A DNA stretch of 64,000 nt from Leptospira gomenensis. GTDB taxonomy: Bacteria; Spirochaetota; Leptospiria; Leptospirales; Leptospiraceae. Where the stretch lies: positions 186,001 to 250,000 of the forward strand of contig NZ_RQFA01000010.1 of the NCBI RefSeq assembly GCF_004770155.1. Reading direction: 5' to 3'. The position numbers were made by a program, and so were the translations under genes. Shown here piece by piece: positions 48,446 through 57,640 of this stretch (its first letter is position 1; each line of letters starts with the position of its first letter). The notes beneath the pieces are model-generated. The model did not search any database, was not told the DNA's origin, and was given only the letters and a program-made list of their open reading frames with translations.

Positions 48446-50206
48446 ATGCATATTACTAAATTTTTATTAAAGAACTACCGAGCAATTACTTCAGAGGTAT
48501 CTGTCTCACTCGAAAAGCAAAGTCTCATACCAATTATTGGTGTAAACGAATGTGGAAAAACCACGATCTTAAATGCTATATTTGCATTTGATTTTAACAA
48601 TGATTCTTTGAATGATAAAGGGAAACATTTACAAGATACAAAGAATTTATATAAAACGCAAGCGGCCGCACCTTTAATTTCAGCCGAGATTGAAATCGAC
48701 CAAGATGAAATTGATAATTTTATTAAAGAGACAAATAAAGAATTTGAAAAGAATATACTTGAAAAACGAGAAGCAACACAACAGCCAGCGGGTGCGAGTG
48801 AGAACCACGAAAACCAAATATTTAAACCTAAGAAGAAAAAAATCGAAGAATTGCCTAGACGAATTATAGTCTCGAGAAATTTAACGACTAAAACTTACAA
48901 CTTACGTGATTTTTCCTTTGGTAACGATCAATATGATCATTTATTTTGTACTAAGATAATTAACTACTTACCTTACATCCTATATTTTGATGACTTTCGT
49001 GATTCAATTGAAGAAAAAGTCGAGATTATTAAAGACGAAAATGGGGATTACTACGGCTGGTTAGAAATTGTGGAGACATTGTTTAAAAAGACCGCTAAAA
49101 ATTTCTCCGTTTTTAATCTTAAAGATTTAGAAGTAAGAGAAAGGAAGAGTGTTTTGGCTCAAGTTAAGAATAATCTTAATAAGACATTAACCAATGAGTG
49201 GAAAAATTTTAAATTGGAAGAAAAAGATAGTTTGACGATTTCGATCGATTATGTTGAAGAAAATGACTCTGAAAATAGACAACGTGAATATTTAAAATTC
49301 GAAATTATAGAGACTGATATAGATGGAAATGAGCGGTATTTCTTTATTAGAGATCGATCAAAAGGGTTTTATTGGTTTTTTAACTTTGTAATGAAATTAG
49401 AATTTAATCCAAAAGAAAACCCAAATTCAAAATACAATACGATCTATCTGTTAGATGAGCCAGGCTCATATTTGCATGCATCTGCGCAAGAAAAGCTGTG
49501 CAAAAAGTTAGTTTCTCTATCTGAATTCAATAAAGTGATTTATTGTACTCATTCACACTATCTTTTAAATCCCGAAGTAATACCTCTTGGAAGTATAAGA
49601 ATCGCAGATAAAAATCAAGATAAAAGTATTGGCCTCAGGTCATATTTCGATTATGAAAAAAATAGCTCAAATTTACGTTTAGCATTTCAACCATTGTATG
49701 ACGCGCTACAGTTTCGACCGTTTCCATTGGATGTAAGCCATGATCTTATTGTGTTGGTTGAAGGGATCACAGATTTTTTTGTTTTTGAAATGTTTAACAA
49801 AAACAAAAAACGAGCTTTTATGCCGTGCGTTGGCGCAAATTCAATTAAACACTTTATTTCTATTTTGCTTGCATGGAAGAAGAAGTTTTATGTTTTTTGG
49901 GATAATGATGAAGAAGGTCGTCGTGTTTTTCAGGAATGTGAAGAATTCTTTGGGAATGAATTCTCAAAAAGATATTTTTTTCTTTATTCTCTTCCGCTAA
50001 AAAATAGTAACAAAGTTGAATTAGAGCAACTGTTTTATGGTACAGATATTAAAATGTTAAAAGAACGCCTAAATTTGGATCCAAATACAGCTTTAAAAAA
50101 AGTGATTGCTCAGCTTTATTATAGTCGAGAAAAAAATAAAATTATTGCTGAATTATCAGATATAACCATTGGAAATATTCAACATAACTTAAATAAATTA
50201 GAATAG
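48446..50206 (+). CDS. OLD-like ATPase with TOPRIM domain (cassette 7)
   Basis: 586 residues. N-terminal SMC/RecF-like ATPase: FLLKNYRAI, Walker A GVNECGKTT (residues 32-40), a signature-like region near DRSKGFYWFFNFVMKL, and Walker B TIYLLDEPGSYLH followed by VIYCTHSHYLLN. The C-terminal third is a TOPRIM nuclease domain with LVEGITD and WDNDEEGR, as in OLD-family nucleases (phage P2 Old, Gabija GajA). Single-gene class 1 OLD proteins act alone; no GajB-like helicase is present. A pair of HTH regulators shares the cassette. The start follows GAAGAAATAAA. Confidence 0.88.
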   Translation: MHITKFLLKNYRAITSEVSVSLEKQSLIPIIGVNECGKTTILNAIFAFDFNNDSLNDKGKHLQDTKNLYKTQAAAPLISAEIEIDQDEIDNFIKETNKEFEKNILEKREATQQPAGASENHENQIFKPKKKKIEELPRRIIVSRNLTTKTYNLRDFSFGNDQYDHLFCTKIINYLPYILYFDDFRDSIEEKVEIIKDENGDYYGWLEIVETLFKKTAKNFSVFNLKDLEVRERKSVLAQVKNNLNKTLTNEWKNFKLEEKDSLTISIDYVEENDSENRQREYLKFEIIETDIDGNERYFFIRDRSKGFYWFFNFVMKLEFNPKENPNSKYNTIYLLDEPGSYLHASAQEKLCKKLVSLSEFNKVIYCTHSHYLLNPEVIPLGSIRIADKNQDKSIGLRSYFDYEKNSSNLRLAFQPLYDALQFRPFPLDVSHDLIVLVEGITDFFVFEMFNKNKKRAFMPCVGANSIKHFISILLAWKKKFYVFWDNDEEGRRVFQECEEFFGNEFSKRYFFLYSLPLKNSNKVELEQLFYGTDIKMLKERLNLDPNTALKKVIAQLYYSREKNKIIAELSDITIGNIQHNLNKLE

Positions 50207-50356
50207 TAGAATTTAGTTTCTAAGAAAAAGACAAACTGAGCAAAGATCTCCGAACGCTTCGCGATCGGGACGCGGGATAAATCTTTTAAACTTCTTGCCC
50301 TCGTTAAAACTGCTTCGCAGATTTTACTCGGGCGGAACTCTCCAATTTCATAAATA

Positions 50357-50725
50357 TCATTTAGAAAATACAGAATAGAAATATTCAGGAGGTTTATTAT
50401 AAAGTTTGAATAATATATAAAAGTCTTCGATCAATAATCGACGCTGACCTGTTTCCATTTGTGAAATATAACTCTGATGCCTTTTAAGTTTCTTTGCAAC
50501 TTGAGCCTGAGTTAAATTAGCTTCAATCCTCGCCCTTCTAAGTCGGTCAAAGAAAGCCTTCTGCTCTTCTTTAGAAATTTCACTCGTAAAATTCGCTTTA
50601 GTTTGCTCGGAGGAGGGATTTTGGGCGCGGAAAGGCCACCAGAAGCGTCTTTTTCTGCTTTCCGAATGAGGGTACGGTCCAGATACTAATTTAACGCCCA
50701 TGTATTGCCAGATACATTGATACAC
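50357..50725 (-). CDS. XRE-type HTH protein (cassette 7)
   Basis: 122 residues, the only cassette gene on the minus strand. The C-terminal 60 residues form an XRE helix-turn-helix (FFDRLRRARIEANLTQAQVAKKLKRHQSYISQMETGQRRLLIEDFYILFKLY). The N-terminal 55 residues are basic and irregular, and the true start may lie further inside (for example ATG 50701). It is divergent from a second HTH gene with about 50 bases between the starts, a layout typical of opposed regulators. It probably controls expression in this three-gene cassette. Confidence 0.75.
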   Translation of the reverse strand: MYQCIWQYMGVKLVSGPYPHSESRKRRFWWPFRAQNPSSEQTKANFTSEISKEEQKAFFDRLRRARIEANLTQAQVAKKLKRHQSYISQMETGQRRLLIEDFYILFKLYNKPPEYFYSVFSK

Positions 50726-50772
50726 CAGAAGTGAATTAATGTCAATATAAATATTTTATTAGTGTATTTTTA

Positions 50773-51186
50773 ATGACCTCAAAGAAAACTGAAAAATTAG
50801 TCGGAAAGAAGGTACAAGCAGTTCTTCAAGATCACGGCGAAAGTCAAAAGGAAGCCGCTCCTGAGTTAAATATTACTCCAGCAGGATTAAATAATATTAT
50901 TCAGGGTAGAGTAGAATCATTGTCTCAGACATTCTTAACTTCCTTTAAGGAAAGATATAAAGTTAACCTTGATTGGCTTTTAGATGATTCAAGATCGATT
51001 AAACCTGTTTTGTATTCTACATCTGATGAAGGACCGGTTTTTCAGATGGATGAGGATAAAGTTTTATTCAGTAAAATCAAGAATACAAAAGGGCTTAAAG
51101 AAATCGTAAAAACTCTATTACAGATTTCTCCTGAACAAAGAAAAATAATAGCCGATGTCGCTTCTGAATTTTCGAAAAAGAAGTGA
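50773..51186 (+). CDS. Phage-repressor-like HTH protein (cassette 7)
   Basis: 137 residues. N-terminal HTH (VLQDHGESQKEAAPELNITPAGLNNIIQGRVESLSQTFLTSFKERYKVNLDWLL), similar to Cro/CI-type proteins, followed by a linker and a short helical C-terminus (ISPEQRKIIADVASEF). No peptidase domain of the LexA/CI type is visible. It is divergent from the minus-strand XRE gene, so the AT-rich interval 50726-50772 probably contains both promoters. Confidence 0.75.
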   Translation: MTSKKTEKLVGKKVQAVLQDHGESQKEAAPELNITPAGLNNIIQGRVESLSQTFLTSFKERYKVNLDWLLDDSRSIKPVLYSTSDEGPVFQMDEDKVLFSKIKNTKGLKEIVKTLLQISPEQRKIIADVASEFSKKK

Positions 51187-51234
51187 TTATTTACATCTTA
51201 AATCGCAATTTTATAGGCACTCACTAATCATCTC

Positions 51235-51248
51235 CGCCGTCCTTGGCG
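51235..51248. repeat. Short GC-rich hairpin with GTCC loop
   Basis: CGCC-GTCCTT-GGCG near the right end of cassette 7. It uses the same loop as the hairpin at 48357-48374. Confidence 0.5.
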
Positions 51249-51280
51249 TCGCCGATTAGGATTCGGGGCGACGGCACAGC

Positions 51281-51466
51281 AGATAACTAAAAATTGTCGC
51301 TGCGCTTCGGGTTCGCTTCGCGCCCCTCGCTTGGGCTTCGCCACATTCGCTTTGTCACTCGGTTTGCAAGACGCTCACTAAGGTTCGCTCAAACCTCGTG
51401 CCAATTCTTTCGCACGCTTAGGCGTGCTTCAGAACCGCAAACGTCGACAATCACTTGTCGTTAGAC
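51281..51466 (+). repeat. attC site 7 (closes the 3.1-kb cassette 7)
   Basis: R'' AGATAAC (51281-51287) departs from the usual pyrimidine pattern but pairs with the cassette's own left end TTATCTGC at 48325. R' GTTAGAC (51460-51466). Inner arms ATTGTCG / CGACAAT. Cassette 7 spans 48325-51460 and carries three genes. Confidence 0.82.
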
Positions 51467-51489
51467 GCTATTATTCGAATATTTGCAGA

Positions 51490-52317
51490 ATGTCTTTATT
51501 ATCATCTCAGTCTGTCTGTAATTGGTCGAAGGAATTCTCCGTTGAAACTTGGGAAAGAATTGAATTTGCTCAATCTAAGAAAGGATTCAAAATATTCGAA
51601 ACAACAATCACGCAAGATATGCTTTATAATTTAGCTAAACTAAACTTAAAAGGGATCAAGTTATTCGAAGCAAAAAATGAAAAGACAAATGGAAATGACT
51701 TGGAGCTATTTTTACGATACGCTGAAAAAAAATATGTACGGTTTTGTATTCAAGCAAAGATTTCATATAGCAACGAAGAATATAGGGCAATTCATCATCC
51801 TTTAAAAAACAATACTTTTCAGATTCAAAATCTTATTAATTACGGGAGTAGAAAGAATTCTATTCCACTATACTTCTTTTATTCTTATACTAAGGCCTAT
51901 CAATCAATTGCATATGACCAGAGAGGAAATAAATACGGTGAGTTTGGAATTTCGGTAACAAGAGCCGATCAAATTTGGCTTTCCTTTTGTAATTTACCTG
52001 GATACAAGTTTAAATCGATTCCAAAAGTTATAAACATTATTGATAAACACGGGATTACTTTACATGAATTTCTTTGCAAGCGTAAGATTCCTATTTGGGC
52101 ATTTTTGGCTTTCGACAATTCGGATCCTGATTATAGGCGACGCTTCCTATATAGATATTTTTACGATGAAAATGAATTGCCCGAAATAGACTATTGGAGA
52201 CAGATCGATCTTGCAGATTTTTCAAACTTTAAAAGTGGTCGCGAAAGATCGTCAGAACTAAATCGTAATCAATATGAATTTAATCCATGTTTTAGATTAA
52301 TTGTAGATCCCGAATAA
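51490..52317 (+). CDS. DUF6615/DUF4365-like nuclease-fold protein (cassette 8)
   Basis: 275 residues. The segment ETTITQDMLYNLAKLNLKGIKLFEAKNEKTNGNDLELFLRYAEKKYVRFCIQAKI (about 30-85) has the form E...NGxDLE...QAK, typical of PD-(D/E)XK-like families such as DUF6615 or DUF4365, whose members are often in defence-rich loci. The rest, including IPLYFFYSYTKAYQ, is consistent with that group. The start at ATG 51490 is 30 bases into the cassette; an upstream extension reads through attC. Activity is unproven. Confidence 0.6.
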   Translation: MSLLSSQSVCNWSKEFSVETWERIEFAQSKKGFKIFETTITQDMLYNLAKLNLKGIKLFEAKNEKTNGNDLELFLRYAEKKYVRFCIQAKISYSNEEYRAIHHPLKNNTFQIQNLINYGSRKNSIPLYFFYSYTKAYQSIAYDQRGNKYGEFGISVTRADQIWLSFCNLPGYKFKSIPKVINIIDKHGITLHEFLCKRKIPIWAFLAFDNSDPDYRRRFLYRYFYDENELPEIDYWRQIDLADFSNFKSGRERSSELNRNQYEFNPCFRLIVDPE

Positions 52318-52321
52318 CAGC

Positions 52322-52501
52322 GTCTAACTTCGTCTCCTCACTCCGCTCAGGATTGCTAATGCAACCTTCGCTCCGGGCTAAAGCCACATTGCTTTGTCAC
52401 TTCGGTTCGCGGGACGCGACTAAGGTCGCTCGAACCTCGTGCCAACCGCGTCGCGCCAATGCGCTTGCGGACGCAACGTCGAGGAGACTCTTTCGTTAGA
52501 C
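52322..52501 (+). repeat. attC site 8 (closes cassette 8)
   Basis: R'' GTCTAAC (52322-52328) begins four bases after the stop codon; R' GTTAGAC (52495-52501). Inner arms GTCTCCTC / GAGGAGAC. Cassette 8 starts TTAGACGCTATTATTCG and ends CGAATAACAGCGTCTAAC. Confidence 0.88.
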
Positions 52502-52531
52502 GCAATAGCTAAATTATTTTTTAGAGCTAAA

Positions 52532-52942
52532 ATGAAGTTTCAAATAGCAAAAATGAATATTGAGACAACCTCACCCAATATCTTTCTAGAAGATGAGAAG
52601 GTTGTAATAGAACATTTAGAATCGGAAAAGGTCGATTTTGAAGTAATTGATGAAGGTTTGGCTTTTGGAGGCGAAGATAATTTTGTACTTATAACTTCTT
52701 TAATTATTCTCATAAAAGACTCTGTGTATTCAGGAATAATTTACGATTTAATCAAATACAAAGTAGTTGAATTATATGGTATGGTTAGTTCTAAAAATAA
52801 AAAGAATACATTTATCGATGTTGAGTTTTATGAAAACGGAGTGGTTAAAAGAATTCAATTAGCGAATGCGATAGAAGGTGTTATCAAGATAAGAAATCAT
52901 AGGGGCAAATGGGTCACTTTAAAAAATAAAAATGACGAATGA
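52532..52942 (+). CDS. Uncharacterised protein, first gene of cassette 9
   Basis: 136 residues. I recognise no family. The N-terminal part is acidic (EDEKVVIEHLESEKVDFEVIDEGLAFGGEDNF). A hydrophobic stretch, VLITSLIILIKDSVYSGIIYDLI, could be a buried helix or a membrane segment, followed by a beta-rich end. ATG 52532 is chosen because the frame upstream is attC. It overlaps the next gene by 11 bases, so the two are translationally coupled and probably work together, for example as immunity and effector. Confidence 0.65.
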   Translation: MKFQIAKMNIETTSPNIFLEDEKVVIEHLESEKVDFEVIDEGLAFGGEDNFVLITSLIILIKDSVYSGIIYDLIKYKVVELYGMVSSKNKKNTFIDVEFYENGVVKRIQLANAIEGVIKIRNHRGKWVTLKNKNDE

Positions 52943-53462
52943 ACAATTGTATAAATTTATTCAAAATAACAAAAGATTCCTATTTAAAAAGATTGTTAGT
53001 AAATATCCAGAATATGAAAAACTGAGAAAATATCTCGTAATAGATTATCCCACACCTAATGAATTTACGATCGTTGGGAATGCTTTACTTTTCTCAAAAT
53101 ATACGAATGATCGAACATCTGCAATCTGGACATCTTTCGGAGATGAACATATACTAAAAGGATTGCTTGATGCTGATTGGAGAGCCATTACAATAATAAA
53201 AAATAAAAAAGGGCATTGGCACTCACTAAATGTTAATGGCTACGAATCTGAAAGTAATACATATATTTGTGATGATCCGCATGGTAATTATTTTACAAAT
53301 TATCGAGATTTGAATGGCGCGAATCTTAAATTCGAAGCAAAGCATTTGCTTGAAATAAATTATGGGAAACCATTATATATTTGTTCTTCTCTTTTTCAGA
53401 ATATGCACCAGAAAATTTTCGGACTATTTTCGGATATCCCGCATTATCGGATCGACTTTTAG
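52932..53462 (+). CDS. Uncharacterised protein, weakly papain/C39-like (cassette 9)
   Basis: 176 residues. The stretch RAITIIKNKKGHWHSLNVNGYESESNTYICDDPHGNYFTNYRDL recalls the His-Gly-Tyr...Asp-Pro-His/Tyr-Gly end of papain-fold C39-like peptidases. I see no convincing catalytic cysteine in the N-terminal part, so it may be an inactive relative or something else. It overlaps the preceding gene by 11 bases and ends 7 bases before the attC R'' core. Pairing within one cassette suggests a two-component unit. Confidence 0.6.
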   Translation: MTNEQLYKFIQNNKRFLFKKIVSKYPEYEKLRKYLVIDYPTPNEFTIVGNALLFSKYTNDRTSAIWTSFGDEHILKGLLDADWRAITIIKNKKGHWHSLNVNGYESESNTYICDDPHGNYFTNYRDLNGANLKFEAKHLLEINYGKPLYICSSLFQNMHQKIFGLFSDIPHYRIDF

Positions 53463-53469
53463 CTACTGC

Positions 53470-53652
53470 GTCTAACTGCGGTTTCTCGCGGCGCTTCGAG
53501 ATTGCTACGCAACTCTCGCTTGGCCTTCGGCACATTCGCTTTGTAACTCGGTTCGCGAGCCGCGACTAAGGTCGCTCGAACCTCGTTCCAATTCTTTCGC
53601 GCGTTTAGCGCGCTCCAGAACCGCGAACGTCGAGAAGCCTCTTTCGTTAGAC
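53470..53652 (+). repeat. attC site 9 (closes cassette 9)
   Basis: R'' GTCTAAC (53470-53476), R' GTTAGAC (53646-53652). Inner arms GGTTTCTCG / CGAGAAGCC pair with one G-T. Cassette 9 spans 52496-53646. Confidence 0.87.
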
Positions 53653-53686
53653 GACATGTTCCAAAATCATTTTTAAGGAGAATAAT

Positions 53687-54865
53687 ATGGCTATTAAAGC
53701 TATTGATGTTACGTTTGAAAAACTGGATTCAGTCTTTAAGAGTTTATTGGCGCTTGATAGCGATAAACATGACTTTTCAATAACTATAAAGGAATTTACC
53801 GCGGCTAAAGAAAAGCCTGAGATAATGAGGAATTTGGTCGGTGGTAGGAAATACGATGATTGGAATATCTTTAAGCAATCCTTTTTAGAATACCAAAGCC
53901 AGTTTAATATTATGTGGCAGACTGTGCAAGGAAAAGGTGGACCAATTAATTTAAGCTCAATTGATCTGCCAGCAAATATAGGAGAGCAACTTGCAAAAAG
54001 TTTAATTGATAGTTCAGGATTTCGCGACAATAATTCCGATCAAGACTCTAATGTCTTTGACTATCTGAAAGAATGGTTGCCTAATCTTTTCAAATATTTG
54101 GACGATGATACTCGCTATATATCCTTAACCAACTTTAAGGAAGGATTTAAATCGATTAGTAAGGGTAGCTATGCATTCAAATTTAAGCCTGGTAAAAGTC
54201 CTATCTTCACAAAAATAATTAACGAATACGTATATTTGAATAAAAATGAATCTCAGGATGAATTGGAACTCGGTAATCAAATCGAAGAGAGATTGAAGAC
54301 ACTAATCGGATTGGATGATTTAGAGCATAAGCAGCTCGAAAGAAGAGGTGGAAAATATCAGAATTATGATTTCGTTGGCTTCAAAAAGAAAGTTAATCCA
54401 AAAGAAGACGATTTAGAAATCTATACTTTCGAATTAAAGGCTTCGAATAAGATTTCATCAATATCTGAAGCAATAAGTCAAGCCACAAGTTATAAATCAA
54501 CAAGTAATTATACGTATATAATTATTCCAATGTTTGATAAAAAACTTTTTCATGATGAAACAAGATTCGAATCATTCGTCGATTTATGCAGAGAGAATGG
54601 TCTTGGAATAATTACTATAGAAGTTGATCCTAAAAAGCATAAAGTCATTGATGTTTATGAGGTAATTACTCCACGCAAATTGGAAATCCTCGATTTCGCT
54701 TTGTTGGATGAAATTTTTATCAGTAAAAATCTAGAGTTTTGCCAATTATGTAGGAGGATTGCATCCACTGGATCAGATAGAAATGGTTGCGGCTGGATGA
54801 TTAATTTAGAAAGCGATTCGCAGTGTATGAAAATTCTTTTCCAAGAAAAAATGACAAAGTTATAG
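53687..54865 (+). CDS. PD-(D/E)XK-like protein (cassette 10)
   Basis: 392 residues, family not recognised by name. The C-terminal half contains NYDFVGFKKKVNPKEDDLEIYTFELKASNKISSISEAISQATSYK (about 226-270), which fits a PD-(D/E)XK nuclease core: Asp228, then Glu249-Leu-Lys251, followed by a helix with Gln. The N-terminal 200 residues are helical and polar. A Cys-rich end (FCQLCRR...NGCGW) may bind metal. A good GGAG ribosome binding site precedes ATG 53687. Probably a DNA-targeting defence effector, by inference from fold only. Confidence 0.65.
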   Translation: MAIKAIDVTFEKLDSVFKSLLALDSDKHDFSITIKEFTAAKEKPEIMRNLVGGRKYDDWNIFKQSFLEYQSQFNIMWQTVQGKGGPINLSSIDLPANIGEQLAKSLIDSSGFRDNNSDQDSNVFDYLKEWLPNLFKYLDDDTRYISLTNFKEGFKSISKGSYAFKFKPGKSPIFTKIINEYVYLNKNESQDELELGNQIEERLKTLIGLDDLEHKQLERRGGKYQNYDFVGFKKKVNPKEDDLEIYTFELKASNKISSISEAISQATSYKSTSNYTYIIIPMFDKKLFHDETRFESFVDLCRENGLGIITIEVDPKKHKVIDVYEVITPRKLEILDFALLDEIFISKNLEFCQLCRRIASTGSDRNGCGWMINLESDSQCMKILFQEKMTKL

Positions 54866-54879
54866 AACTGGAACACGTC

Positions 54880-55062
<183 letters not shown>

Positions 55063-55112
55063 GACATTGTAAGTATATTTCCGAATATTTATTTTCAGTC
55101 TAATTATAAATT

Positions 55113-56357
55113 ATGAGTCATGGCAAAGAATCGGAAACGGAGATTTTGAATATTCTATATAGAATAGTCGGTGAAGACTTTGTTTTTCAGTCACCGACTT
55201 TAATGGAGGAATCCGGCAAGAAAATTGAATTAACAGACTTTCTTGTATTACTTGACGACATACTTATAACAATTCAATCAAAATCTATCGATATAGATAT
55301 TGATGATATTAATCTAATTAAATTAGGAAGGATTTTTAAAAAATACGAAAATGCTAAGTCGCAGTTGAATAGAACGGTCAATTCATCTAATAGAAAAGAG
55401 AAAGTCATTCTAAATGCCAAACATTTGGAAGAGCATATTGAACTTCCTTGGGTAAATTTTAGAACTAAAATCTCGATTATTACGTTAAATATACCAGACA
55501 ATCTATATGAAAATCCTGAATTTCGATTTCAATTCACAAAGTTTGAGATCTACAAAGGAATGGCTTTGCACATTTTTATTTTACAAGACCTACAGAAAGT
55601 GTGTGATGAAATGAAGACCGGCGGAGATCTATTGCACTATCTTGAAAATAGAGAAATAGTATTAAAGGCAGTATCAATGCAACACTTTGTGAACGAACTT
55701 GATATAATGGCCGTTTATAAAACGAAATATGATGCAATTGAAAAAATTCGAAAAGGCGAGATCGATGAACTTATCATTGAGCCAGGTTTGTGGGAATTTT
55801 ATGTAAAGGAGCACGCGGCAAGAATAATCGAGCGCGATAAATTATTAGCCGAATGCTTTCTTATTGATATCTTAATAAAAGAAAATAGGAATTCTATTTC
55901 ATATAGTATTGAGAAGTACGGTTATACTAAAAATGAAATGATTCAGAGTTATATGCGAATCATAGGAATACTAAATTCTTTGACAGCTATTGAGCGTTAC
56001 AACGTAGAAATGATTTTGAAAGAAAAATTGACTTCTACCGATATATATCCGATGCGTTACTTCATTTTTCCTTTTAGAAAAAAAGCAATCTTTTTCCTAA
56101 TAACAAATGAAACTGATCGCGAACGACGAACAAGTCAATTGCAGGGTCTTTCGGAGCAAGCAGCATTACATTTAAGTAAAGGTATATTTGCAACCGAGAC
56201 ATTTTTAGGTGTTGCAACTGAAGGTCGAAAAGCTCCGGGTAGAAGTTTCGATAGCATTTTATTTAATCCTATGGATATCATAGATGAGATAAAAGAATTT
56301 GATGGTATATTGTTTGAAAATCGAAATCTTGGTAAAGTCGATGAATGGACACTCTGA
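55113..56357 (+). CDS. Uncharacterised protein with nuclease-like N-terminus (cassette 11)
   Basis: 414 residues. Near the N-terminus, KKIELTDFLVLLDDILITIQSKSIDID (about 35-62) has the form D-x(n)-I/Q-x-K of a degenerate PD-(D/E)XK core, in a region starting ESETEILNILYRIVGEDFVFQSP. The rest is helical with no motif that I recognise. It may be a nuclease-type effector. The cassette (55057-56557) contains only this gene, and 56 bases separate the cassette start from the ATG. Confidence 0.6.
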   Translation: MSHGKESETEILNILYRIVGEDFVFQSPTLMEESGKKIELTDFLVLLDDILITIQSKSIDIDIDDINLIKLGRIFKKYENAKSQLNRTVNSSNRKEKVILNAKHLEEHIELPWVNFRTKISIITLNIPDNLYENPEFRFQFTKFEIYKGMALHIFILQDLQKVCDEMKTGGDLLHYLENREIVLKAVSMQHFVNELDIMAVYKTKYDAIEKIRKGEIDELIIEPGLWEFYVKEHAARIIERDKLLAECFLIDILIKENRNSISYSIEKYGYTKNEMIQSYMRIIGILNSLTAIERYNVEMILKEKLTSTDIYPMRYFIFPFRKKAIFFLITNETDRERRTSQLQGLSEQAALHLSKGIFATETFLGVATEGRKAPGRSFDSILFNPMDIIDEIKEFDGILFENRNLGKVDEWTL

Positions 56358-56379
56358 AATTCTATGCTATTACAACGTC

Positions 56380-56557
<178 letters not shown>

Positions 56558-56563
<6 letters not shown>

Positions 56564-56850
56564 GCCATTTCCGCTGCGCTTTTCCGGAGTGGTTTGTCTG
56601 AGTGTGGGAAGGGGAAAGCGGTTCTTGTTTCATTTTGTTGCAATGGTTTTTTTAAGCGTTTTAAGATGCTCGCGTAAACGGCGTATAACTACGGTTTTCC
56701 GCTCCGTTCGCCACTCGCGGCTTCCGCTAGGTCTCACTTCGGGCTAAAGCCACATCGCTTCGCTCACGAGATTAAATCGTAATAGGGAAGTAATTCCGAG
56801 AATGCGTTTCGCGTCCCTTCGGGATCAGCGACGTCGGAAAACCTGGATCG
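56558..56850 (+). repeat. ORF-less cassette 12, 293 bp, copy B
   Basis: Same length as the cassette at 48032-48324 and nearly identical, with a handful of substitutions in the attC part (for example around 56703, 56730 and 56768-56800). Confidence 0.85.
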
Positions 56851-56856
56851 TTAGTC
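56683..56856 (+). repeat. attC site 12 (closes cassette 12)
   Basis: R'' GTATAAC (56683-56689), R' GTTAGTC (56850-56856). Inner arms GGTTTTCCG / CGGAAAACC. Confidence 0.87.
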
Positions 56857-56936
56857 GACATTGCGTAAGCTGACGGTGATTTTGAAAACGAAGAAAACCA
56901 AGAAAAGAGGGTGAATTCAGAATAGAAAATTGCTTG

Positions 56937-56964
56937 AAGTCTACACAAGTAGTTGTGTAGACTT
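56937..56964. promoter_or_regulatory. VapBC operator
   Basis: A 12-bp perfect inverted repeat with a 4-base spacer (AAGTCTACACAA / TTGTGTAGACTT), 18 bases upstream of the VapB start codon. Typical position for VapB autoregulation. Confidence 0.75.
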
Positions 56965-56981
56965 GTTAAAAGAGCAAAAAA

Positions 56982-57182
56982 ATGGCTACAAACTTAAATA
57001 TCGATCCAAAATTACTAGAAGAAGCTTACACGGTGAGCGGGTTACGAACTAAACGTGAGACTGTGAATTTAGCTTTAATTGAATTTATTAAACGCCATAA
57101 GCAGAAAGACATTCTCAAATTAATTAATTCAGTCGAATATGATAAGGGTTACGATTATAAAGAGGCGCGTAATAAAAGATAA
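56982..57182 (+). CDS. vapB: VapB-type antitoxin (cassette 13)
   Basis: 66 residues. The N-terminal part (ATNLNIDPKLLEEAYTVSGLRTKRETVNLALIEFIKRHKQKDI) has the strand-helix-helix pattern of VapB-type DNA-binding antitoxins, and a charged C-terminal tail would wrap around the toxin. An AGAG ribosome binding site precedes the ATG. It is separated by about a dozen bases from the PIN-domain toxin gene and preceded by a strong inverted-repeat operator, so the pair is most likely autoregulated. Confidence 0.85.
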   Translation: MATNLNIDPKLLEEAYTVSGLRTKRETVNLALIEFIKRHKQKDILKLINSVEYDKGYDYKEARNKR

Positions 57183-57196
57183 ATCACCAAACCTTG

Positions 57197-57640
57197 ATGA
57201 AATTACTAGTCGATACTTCAGTTTGGTCTGAAGCTTTAAGAAGAAAAGGTAAAACTTTAAATTCTGAGGAAACTTACCTTTATCACATAATTACAAACGA
57301 AGATGATATTTTTGTTACCGGGATAATTCTTCAGGAAATTCTCACGGGAATAAAGGATCAGAAAATATTCTCAGAAATAGAAGATCAGTTCAGATATTTT
57401 AATTTTCTTTCTCCGACGGAGAAAGATCATATTGAAGCAGCAAAATTAAGAAACTTACTTTCTAAAAAAGGAATCGTATTAGCGACAATCGATGCCTTAA
57501 TTGCTCAGATTGCAATTACTCACAATTTAATTCTTGCAACTTATGATAATGACTTTTTACGACTTTCTGGAATCACAAAGTTAAAAACTCTCAATTTCGA
57601 AGATTATAAAAAATCGAAGAGAAAACGCAACGTCGACTAA
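57197..57640 (+). CDS. vapC: VapC PIN-domain toxin (cassette 13)
   Basis: 147 residues. A PIN-fold ribonuclease with the acidic cluster LLVDTSVW (Asp near 7), VTGIILQEILTG (Glu), TIDALIAQIA (Asp) and LATYDNDFLRL (Asp). VapC toxins cleave tRNA or rRNA to halt translation. ATG 57197 is one codon after an in-frame TTG. The stop codon (57638-57640) lies inside the R'' core of the cassette's attC, so the last residues (Asn-Val-Asp) are encoded by the recombination site itself. Confidence 0.9.
   Translation: MKLLVDTSVWSEALRRKGKTLNSEETYLYHIITNEDDIFVTGIILQEILTGIKDQKIFSEIEDQFRYFNFLSPTEKDHIEAAKLRNLLSKKGIVLATIDALIAQIAITHNLILATYDNDFLRLSGITKLKTLNFEDYKKSKRKRNVD

Noticed and set aside
50207..50356. Degenerate attC between the OLD-like gene and the XRE gene
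   Set aside because: Some GC-rich self-complementary sequence is present, but no RYYYAAC/GTTRRRY pair; the left end of the cassette pairs instead with 51281-51287.
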